Positions 13,422 through 18,670 of a stretch of 18,670 bases of DNA are shown piece after piece (within the stretch, counting starts at the first letter, position 1; every line of letters starts with the position of its first letter). Both the position numbers and the translations under genes were made by a program. This stretch comes from Candidatus Omnitrophota bacterium (lineage in GTDB: Bacteria; Omnitrophota; 4484-213). The DNA lies in assembly GCA_030640885.1 (NCBI GenBank), contig DAOWIN010000100.1, forward strand, positions 1 to 18,670. The letters are read 5' to 3'. Under the pieces are notes generated by a model. It had not been told where the DNA came from, did no database searches, and was given only the letters and a program-made list of their open reading frames with translations.

Positions 13422-13880
13422 ACATTCATCACACAACCCATAAAATCGAACAAGACGGTTTAAAATTTTAAAATTGTATTTTTCGGAAAGCCCCTTTTCG
13501 GTTTGCGAAAACAGCTCTTTTTCTTTATCTATAAAATCTGCGTAATCTATCACTCTGCCACAGGTTGTACATACTAACTGATGATGATATTTAACGGCTT
13601 TAGGCCCTGCAGACAGCTGATACCTCGCCCTGCCATCCCCAGAGGCAAACTTAAAAACAACTCCCATTTGAACAAGCAATTCCAGGGTGCGATAGATAGT
13701 AGTAAGTCCGATAGCAGGATAAACCTTGTGGGCTGATAAATATATGTCTTCTGCGCTTAAATGCTTGTTTGCCTTATCTAAAACATCTACAATCGCTTTT
13801 CTTGGTATAGTTAATCTATAACCGCATCCCTTAAATCTTCCTCGCCACCAAAACGGCCCTGTTCCGTTTCTTCTAGGCAT
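13344..13880 (-). CDS. Fur-family metalloregulator with DUF5320-like N-terminus and repeat-derived C-terminus
   Basis: A 178-aa DNA-binding repressor. The winged-helix domain is at about residues 22-90 (IPRKAIVDVL, LSAEDIYLSAHK, IGLTTIYRTLELL). The dimerisation/metal domain has KYHHQLVCTTCG (97-108; H99, H100, C104, C107) and CDEC (C150, C153), the two structural-zinc CxxC pairs. The first 20 residues (MPRRNGTGPFWWRGRFKGCG) are not typical of Fur and mimic the MPxxNGTGP start of DUF5320 proteins. Everything after C153 (25 residues) is encoded by the heptamer array. The start ATG has AAGGAGA upstream. Its promoter overlaps a Fur-box-like palindrome, so it is probably autoregulated. Fur, Zur and PerR cannot be told apart with confidence. 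Confidence 0.88.
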   Translation of the reverse strand: MPRRNGTGPFWWRGRFKGCGYRLTIPRKAIVDVLDKANKHLSAEDIYLSAHKVYPAIGLTTIYRTLELLVQMGVVFKFASGDGRARYQLSAGPKAVKYHHQLVCTTCGRVIDYADFIDKEKELFSQTEKGLSEKYNFKILNRLVRFYGLCDECSQQRTVTSHKLQVTSHQSPERSKDC

Positions 13881-13894
13881 TATTTATCTCCTTG

Positions 13895-13923
13895 ATATTG
13901 ATAATGAAAACCATTATCAATAT
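13895..13923 (-). promoter_or_regulatory. Fur-box-like operator, perfect 12-bp inverted repeat
   Basis: ATATTGATAATG and its exact complement CATTATCAATAT flank five bases (13907-13911). The inner 19 bases (13900-13918) match the classical Fur box GATAATGATAATCATTATC at 17 positions. It overlaps the -10 box and lies 14 bases before the Fur-family ATG, an ideal repression site. Confidence 0.88.
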
Positions 13924-13947
13924 ACACTACTATTCAATTCTTGTCAA
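13919..13947 (-). promoter_or_regulatory. Sigma70-type promoter for the Fur-led gene run
   Basis: -35 TTGACA (13942-13947), 17-bp spacer, -10 TATATT (13919-13924), all on the minus strand. It is the only clear promoter I find in the window. Transcription would begin within or just after the operator, giving a very short leader before the Fur-family gene. Confidence 0.85.
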
Positions 13948-14049
13948 GGGAAAATTAAATTTTTTGGAGTTTTCTGCTTCGGATAGGAATAACTTTAGGA
14001 AAGATTAAAGAATGGAGACTCTGCTGTTTAATTTTCGAAAGGTACTTTT

Positions 14050-14352
14050 TCAGCTTATTTCTTCAAGCGGCCAAACAAATGCTTTTACACCCTCTTTGCC
14101 TAATATGGAGCGAAGCTCTTTAATATGAAGCAATAACATCTTGGTCTTCTCGTTTTCCACAGCAACAAAAATAACCGAGTTCTCTCCGGGCCAAATTTCG
14201 GTAGCAAAATGCGCCCCGCTTGCTTCACCTTTTCCTTGGACCTGTGTCCATTTGGTAAAATTTTTAATATCGCACTTTTTTAAAACATCTACCACTTCGT
14301 TTTCAATGGCACTATTATAGGCGATCATTATCATTTTCACCCCGTTAGACAT
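14050..14352 (-). CDS. PII-like small regulatory protein downstream of RND permease
   Basis: A 100-aa protein with the ferredoxin-like beta-alpha-beta pattern of PII-like proteins: MIMIAYN first strand, ENEVVDVLKKCDI helix, a loop region KWTQVQGKGEASGAHFATEI that would be the T-loop equivalent, then NSVIFVAV, a second helix (KTKMLLLHIKELRSIL) and VKAFVWPLEEIS. It resembles the PII-like/DUF3240-type proteins often coded next to RND pumps. The ligand is unknown, and it lacks the canonical uridylylation Tyr context. ATG 14352 has GGAGGTG five bases upstream. The first codons (SNGV) fall in one arm of an inverted repeat whose other arm abuts the stop of the permease gene. Confidence 0.75.
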   Translation of the reverse strand: MSNGVKMIMIAYNSAIENEVVDVLKKCDIKNFTKWTQVQGKGEASGAHFATEIWPGENSVIFVAVENEKTKMLLLHIKELRSILGKEGVKAFVWPLEEIS

Positions 14353-14413
14353 ATCTTCACCTCCAAAAAGTATCTCGAATGCTCCCCGCCAAAATAAAAA
14401 TATCTAACGGGGT
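14339..14413. repeat. Spaced inverted repeat ACCCCGTTAGA / TCTAACGGGGT
   Basis: Arms at 14339-14349 and 14403-14413 with 53 bases between. Same arm sequence as the outer stem of the junction at 7042-7113, here without the inner hairpins. It encloses the ribosome binding site and ATG of the PII-like gene, so folding would bring the ribosome binding site into the loop. Confidence 0.7.
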
Positions 14414-17400
14414 TCATTTTCCAACTCCCTCTAACGCTCCGTTCAAAATTGTTTTAAGATTTTTCCCCTTTATTTTTTCTTCAAATATAGAATATAGCGT
14501 GGGAACAAATATAAGCGTAATAAGCGTAGAAAATAACAGACCGCCGATAACTGTAAGACCTAAAGTAACCCATTCCTCAGAACCCTCGCCTCTTGATAAA
14601 ACCAAAGGGAGAAGTCCAAAAACAGTAGTTAAAGTAGTCATAAGAACAGGCCTCAATCGCGCTCTGCCGCCTTCAGTAACAGCATCTCGGACCCCTAACC
14701 CCCTTGCTCGCAAAATATTAATATAACTGATAAGGACAATTGCGTTATTTACCACAATCCCAACAATCATAATTAAGCCAATGAAAGAATTTATATTAAA
14801 TGTCTGCCCAAAGATTATATGAACCAACACTACTCCCACCATACCAAAGGGTATAGAAAAGAGTATTATAAAGGGGTCGCGAAAAGATTCAAATTGACCT
14901 GCCATAACCATATACACTAAAATCATACCTAATAATAAAGCTATGGTTAAAAGTCCAAATGCCTTTTCTTGCTCCTCTCTTTCCCCGCCGAACTCGACAA
15001 AAAAATCTTTGGGAATCTTAATCTTGGAGAGCCGCTTTTCCGCTTCTCCGACAGCGCTTCCTAAATCCCTCCCCGAAAGATTAGCGCTTACCCTTATAAT
15101 TCTCTCTTGGTTTTTGCGTTCTATTCTGACCGGTCCAGATTCCTCAACAACATCTGCTACACTGGTAAGACGAATCTGCTTTTTAGTTGGGGAAGTAATA
15201 AAACTGTTCTCAAGGTCGGATATATCCTTTCGGTCTTTTTCCTGCAATCTAACAAAAATATCGTATTCTTTTCCTTTCTCTCTATACTTGGTAGCTCCCT
15301 CTCCACTAAAAAAGACCTGAATGGTATCTCCAATATCAGAAACATTTAAACCCAAATGAGACGCCTTATCTCTGTTCACCCTTATCTGCAATTCCGGTTT
15401 GCCCATTTTTCGGGAAATTTCCACATCTACTATACCCTCAACCTTTTTTAACTCACTTGCTATTTCTTTTGCCAAAACCATCCCTGTATCCAAATCGTGC
15501 CCATATATCTCAATAACAAAAGGCTTTCCTCCGGCAAAAAGCAAACCCGACATAGGATCCTCTGTATTATATCTAACCTTTGCCCCGGGATATTTCGTTG
15601 TGAGCGGCCTTAATTCATCGACAATCCTTTTGACTAATCTCTCTCGTTGTTCTTTAGGAACGAGTCGGACACCAAACATACCAATATTTGACCCCTCATT
15701 TCCTCCCATCATCTTGCCGGGACCGCTAGTACCAGACCCCCACCGAGCAAATGTTATTGTCTTCTCGGGAACCTCTTTAGCAATTACAGCCTCTATTGAT
15801 CTTACTACTTTGCCTGTTTCTTCTAATCTTGTCCCCACCGGCAGTTCAACCATTCCCTGAAACATACCGGAATCAACCTCAGACATAAACTTTGTGCCTA
15901 CGAGGGGCAATAATAACAAGCTAAACAACAATATCGAAAACCCTCCTAAAATTATAGTCTTTTTATGTGAAAGCGACCATTTTAAAAAATTTCTATAGGT
16001 TGAATCTAATTTTTTAAGCCATTGCTCGCTTTGAACATAGAATTTAGCAGTAAATGCTCTGTTTTGTTTTCTAAGGGGCTGAAATTTTAAAAACTTTGCG
16101 GTCAGCATAGGAATCAAGGTCAGGGCGGTAAAAAGAGAAGCCAAAAGCGTAAGACATATTACAAAAGCCATCTCTTTGAACATAATTCCGGTAATCCCGC
16201 CAACAAAGACAATCGGAACAAATATAGCGCAGGTTGTAAGAGTTGAAGCGGTGATTGCTTTTCCCACCTCAGAGGCGCCAAAAATTGATGCCTCTTGAGC
16301 CCTTTCGCCGCTTTCTCTATGCCGATAAATATTATCTAAAACAACAATAGCGGCATCAACTACCATACCCATAACAATAGCAAGGCTTGAAACTGACAAT
16401 ATATTTAATGTATAGCCGCCAATATAAAGAAAGAAAAAAGCTACTATTAACGATGTAGGGATAGAACAAGCGACAATAAGACCAGCTCTCAAATTACGCA
16501 GGAATAAGAAAACAATCAAAATGACTAAAATTCCGCCCACGCATAATGCATCCCTCAAATTGCTCATCGAATTTTTAATAAAATCAGAAAAGTCTCTAGC
16601 TACAAAAATATCCACATCAGCAGGCAGGTTTTTCTTTAACTCTTTTAACTCCTTTAACACCCTTTCTGCAACCTGAACCGTATTCGCTCCTGATTGCTTT
16701 TGAACCATTATGATAAGCCCGGGCTTCCTGTTCACCTCAACTTCCTGAGTCCTTTCTTTAAAAGCATCTTTGACTGTAGCTACATCCTTTAGATAAACAG
16801 CGGCGCCGTTTTTAGTAACGGTTAAAACTATTTTGCCAATCTCATCTAACTCAAGCTCTTCTGGCGTGCGAATAAGATAATCTTTAAGCCCTGTTTTTAT
16901 ATGCCCTCCGGGAATATCTAAATTTTCTTTTCTTAAGCTATGGATTACATCGTTTGCTGATAAATGATATGCTTCTAAACGAGAGCGGTCCAACTCAACC
17001 AAAATTTGCCTTTCCAAGCCGCCTCTTATAACCGCTGCGGCAACACCGGGGACAGCTTTTAAAGGATCGCAGATTCTATCATCTATTAAATCATAAAGCG
17101 TAGAATAGCTTTCATCAGCAGTAACTCCCAAGATAAGAATGGGCATCATAGAAAGATCAAATTTGAATACCACTGGCTTGTCTGCATCATCGGGCAAATA
17201 TTTCTCTGCCAAACCCACCATATCCCGAACATCATTAGCCGCTTCATCCAAGTTTATACCCCAGTCAAATTTAAGGATTACGGTTGATACATCCTCGCTG
17301 GAAAAGGATTCAATCTTGTCTAAATTTTTAACTGTGGCAAGCCTATCTTCTAAGGCTTTGGTTATTTTGGATTCTACCTCTTGGGGACCTGCTCCCTGAT

Positions 17401-17551
17401 ATGTAGTTAAAACAGCTATGCTGGGTATCTCTATGTCCGGCATAAGGTCAAGTCCAAGCCTTGTCAAAGAAACAATTCCAAGAATAACCACGGCTACAAA
17501 AACCATAGTAGTCGTTACCGGATATCGGACACCAAATTGGGGAAGTCTCAT
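14414..17551 (-). CDS. RND-family efflux permease (HAE1/AcrB type)
   Basis: A 1045-aa inner-membrane pump of usual RND length with two homologous halves: a helix near the N-terminus (about 12-30), a large periplasmic loop (about 35-330), helices 335-480, then the same plan repeated. Recognisable segments are GLDLMPDIEIP (33-43), VYLKDVATV, GMVVDAAIVVLDNI (395-408) and VNNAIVLISYINI in the second half. Relative to AcrB, the helix-4 Asp pair is reduced to one (D399 then Ala) and the helix-10 Lys position is Asn. This pattern is common in non-proteobacterial HAE1 members, but it means the proton relay is not the textbook triad. GAGGAGAGA precedes the ATG. It follows the adaptor gene. No outer-membrane factor gene is in the window. 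Substrate unknown. Confidence 0.95.
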   Translation of the reverse strand: MRLPQFGVRYPVTTTMVFVAVVILGIVSLTRLGLDLMPDIEIPSIAVLTTYQGAGPQEVESKITKALEDRLATVKNLDKIESFSSEDVSTVILKFDWGINLDEAANDVRDMVGLAEKYLPDDADKPVVFKFDLSMMPILILGVTADESYSTLYDLIDDRICDPLKAVPGVAAAVIRGGLERQILVELDRSRLEAYHLSANDVIHSLRKENLDIPGGHIKTGLKDYLIRTPEELELDEIGKIVLTVTKNGAAVYLKDVATVKDAFKERTQEVEVNRKPGLIIMVQKQSGANTVQVAERVLKELKELKKNLPADVDIFVARDFSDFIKNSMSNLRDALCVGGILVILIVFLFLRNLRAGLIVACSIPTSLIVAFFFLYIGGYTLNILSVSSLAIVMGMVVDAAIVVLDNIYRHRESGERAQEASIFGASEVGKAITASTLTTCAIFVPIVFVGGITGIMFKEMAFVICLTLLASLFTALTLIPMLTAKFLKFQPLRKQNRAFTAKFYVQSEQWLKKLDSTYRNFLKWSLSHKKTIILGGFSILLFSLLLLPLVGTKFMSEVDSGMFQGMVELPVGTRLEETGKVVRSIEAVIAKEVPEKTITFARWGSGTSGPGKMMGGNEGSNIGMFGVRLVPKEQRERLVKRIVDELRPLTTKYPGAKVRYNTEDPMSGLLFAGGKPFVIEIYGHDLDTGMVLAKEIASELKKVEGIVDVEISRKMGKPELQIRVNRDKASHLGLNVSDIGDTIQVFFSGEGATKYREKGKEYDIFVRLQEKDRKDISDLENSFITSPTKKQIRLTSVADVVEESGPVRIERKNQERIIRVSANLSGRDLGSAVGEAEKRLSKIKIPKDFFVEFGGEREEQEKAFGLLTIALLLGMILVYMVMAGQFESFRDPFIILFSIPFGMVGVVLVHIIFGQTFNINSFIGLIMIVGIVVNNAIVLISYINILRARGLGVRDAVTEGGRARLRPVLMTTLTTVFGLLPLVLSRGEGSEEWVTLGLTVIGGLLFSTLITLIFVPTLYSIFEEKIKGKNLKTILNGALEGVGK

Positions 17552-17584
17552 TCTCTCCTCACTCGCTACGCTCGCCGCTAAATC

Positions 17585-17758
17585 AGTTAATAGAGTTAAT
17601 AGAGTTAATAGAGTTAATAGAGTTCATTGAGTTTATTGAGTTAATAGAGTTTATAAGTTTATAGAGTTTATAAGTTTATAAGTCAATAAGCAATCCTACC
17701 ATCTTCTCTTCTTATCAACTTATTATTTTATCATCTTATCAACTAAATTCTTATCAAC
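17585..17758. repeat. 9-mer/8-mer array with inverted partner between adaptor and permease genes
   Basis: From 17585, units AGTTAATAG (four perfect, then variants AGTTCATTG, AGTTTATTG, AGTTTATAG, AGTTTATA) run to about 17690. A set of CTTATCAACT units follows (17711-17758). The second set is an imperfect inverted complement of the AGT-TATAAG type units. It overlaps the last codons of the adaptor gene (VDKNLVDKMIK), and the permease ribosome binding site lies just beyond the other end. The layout matches the other arrays, though the unit is 8-9 rather than 7. Confidence 0.75.
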
Positions 17759-18655
17759 TATAACTTCAACCAAATCGCCCTCTTTAAGCCGGGCATTGCC
17801 CATTGTAACTACAAGCTCGCCTTCGTTAAGACCCTTTACTGCTTCAAATTTGTTATTTTCACGAAGACCTATTTCTATCTTTTGCTTACGAACACTGTTA
17901 TTCTTAACAACAAAAACATAATTTGAACTATCCTTTTTTATTATCGCATCTCTGGGAACAATTAACGCACTTTTTCTTACACTTATCAAAATTTTGACTC
18001 TGGCAAACATACCCGGTTTAAGCTTGTGGTCATAGTTGAGGATTTTTATTTCAACTAAGGCTGTGCGCGAGGCCAAATCTACGATTGGACTTACTTTCTT
18101 CACCGTCCCTTTAAAAACATTGTCTGGGTAAGCATCTACTTCAATCTTTGCCAATTGCCCCTGTTTTATCTTGGGAAGATCTCTTTCTACCACATTCACT
18201 CTTACCCTTACTTCATCCATATTAATCACTGAACCTATCGGCGTTTGAGTTGAAACATTTGTTCCTACATCTACATAAACACTGCCTATTATGCCATCAA
18301 TCGGCGATTCTACAGGAGCCTTCTGAAATTGAAATCCTACTTCATCGCGGTCAATATAAGCAATAATACCGCCTTTTTTTATTAAACTGCCTTCTTCGGC
18401 TATTTTCTCTATAATTTTTCCGCTTACTTTAGGATAAACAATCGCTTCATCTTTGGCTTTTATATCACCAACATAAAATAAAAATTCCTTCAGGTTTGTT
18501 CTTTTAACCTCTATTGCCCTAACGGGAATCTTACTCGTCTTTTTTTGAGGGGATTTTTGGCTGCAGCCAGTTAAAAAAATAGAGACCATGGAATAGAAAA
18601 CAGAGAATAAAATAAAAAATAGAGCATTTAATCTGGTGACTGGTAGTTTTTTCAT
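17723..18655 (-). CDS. RND/HlyD-type periplasmic adaptor lipoprotein lacking the alpha-hairpin
   Basis: A 310-aa membrane-fusion protein. The signal peptide ends in a lipobox FLTGC (Cys31), so it is probably lipid-anchored. The first half-lipoyl segment (EAIVYPKVSGKIIEKIAEEG) leads after only about 25 residues into the second half (APVESPIDGIIGSVYVDVG). A normal adaptor has 60 or more residues of coiled-coil hairpin between these. The beta-barrel (VRVRVNVVERDLPKIKQG) and membrane-proximal domain (ALIVPRDAIIKKD, GLNEGELVV) follow. I use the second ATG at 18655, as GGAGG is five bases upstream; the ATG at 18658 is too close. It is the first gene of the RND unit. Missing hairpins are known in the Borrelia BesA adaptor. 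Confidence 0.9.
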   Translation of the reverse strand: MKKLPVTRLNALFFILFSVFYSMVSIFLTGCSQKSPQKKTSKIPVRAIEVKRTNLKEFLFYVGDIKAKDEAIVYPKVSGKIIEKIAEEGSLIKKGGIIAYIDRDEVGFQFQKAPVESPIDGIIGSVYVDVGTNVSTQTPIGSVINMDEVRVRVNVVERDLPKIKQGQLAKIEVDAYPDNVFKGTVKKVSPIVDLASRTALVEIKILNYDHKLKPGMFARVKILISVRKSALIVPRDAIIKKDSSNYVFVVKNNSVRKQKIEIGLRENNKFEAVKGLNEGELVVTMGNARLKEGDLVEVIVDKNLVDKMIK

Positions 18656-18670
18656 CATTCCTCCAAAATT

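Noticed and set aside
13292..13453. Upstream in-frame extension of the DUF5320-like gene
   Set aside because: The extra 54 codons are translated heptamer repeat (units read as TVDCRL); the ATG at 13291 has a good ribosome binding site and fits the family start.
14943..15860. Long open frames on the plus strand opposite the RND permease
   Set aside because: They lie antisense to a clearly conserved gene, have no family features and no convincing ribosome binding site; they reflect its codon usage.

Overview
The window looks like a chromosomal segment from an uncultured, strictly anaerobic, low-GC, Gram-negative (diderm) bacterium. A diderm envelope is suggested by an RND permease and a lipoprotein-type adaptor. 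Anaerobiosis is suggested by several ferredoxin-type and MinD/ferredoxin hybrid proteins, NifX-like proteins and zinc ribbons. The degenerate heptamer arrays and palindromes between genes recall candidate-phylum genomes such as Omnitrophota, but that placement is a guess. Every gene I accept lies on the minus strand, so the biological order runs from position 18670 down to 1.

Region 18655-14050 holds an RND efflux pair (an unusually short adaptor lipoprotein and a 1045-aa permease) followed by a PII-like small protein. Region 13947-12367 opens with a clear sigma70-type promoter that overlaps a perfect Fur-box-like palindrome. It continues with a Fur-family regulator carrying an odd glycine-rich N-terminus, a DUF5320-like protein and a NifX-like protein.

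Region 12061-4707 is a metallocluster/redox run: a second NifX-like protein, a glycine-rich zinc ribbon, a methyltransferase, a MinD ATPase with inserted ferredoxin domain, another methyltransferase, a 2[4Fe-4S] ferredoxin, a multi-His membrane protein, a protein disulfide oxidoreductase (PDO)-like/thioredoxin fusion, an MFS transporter, a 39-aa membrane peptide and a second MinD-ferredoxin ATPase. The pairing of COG1433 NifX-like proteins with COG1149 MinD-ferredoxin ATPases resembles the Desulfovibrio orange-protein (ORP) loci. The methyltransferases, the thioredoxin fusion and the DUF5320-type proteins make it a distinct, functionally unassigned assembly.

Region 4675-2 holds housekeeping or accessory genes: a DUF89 phosphatase, two FmdB zinc ribbons flanking a Nudix hydrolase, a J-domain protein, a PD-(D/E)XK nuclease with four cysteines, and a DEAD-box helicase cut by the window edge.

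The most distinctive feature is between the genes. Almost every gap longer than about 60 bp is filled by a structured repeat. There are five copies of a two-hairpin element that ends in the Shine-Dalgarno sequence of the next gene, with compensatory changes in the stems. There are two MITE-like elements with shared terminal inverted repeats, several inverted heptamer arrays, and a three-way-junction palindrome. Some repeats run into genes: they supply the C-termini of Fur and DUF89, and one sits in frame inside a ferredoxin domain.
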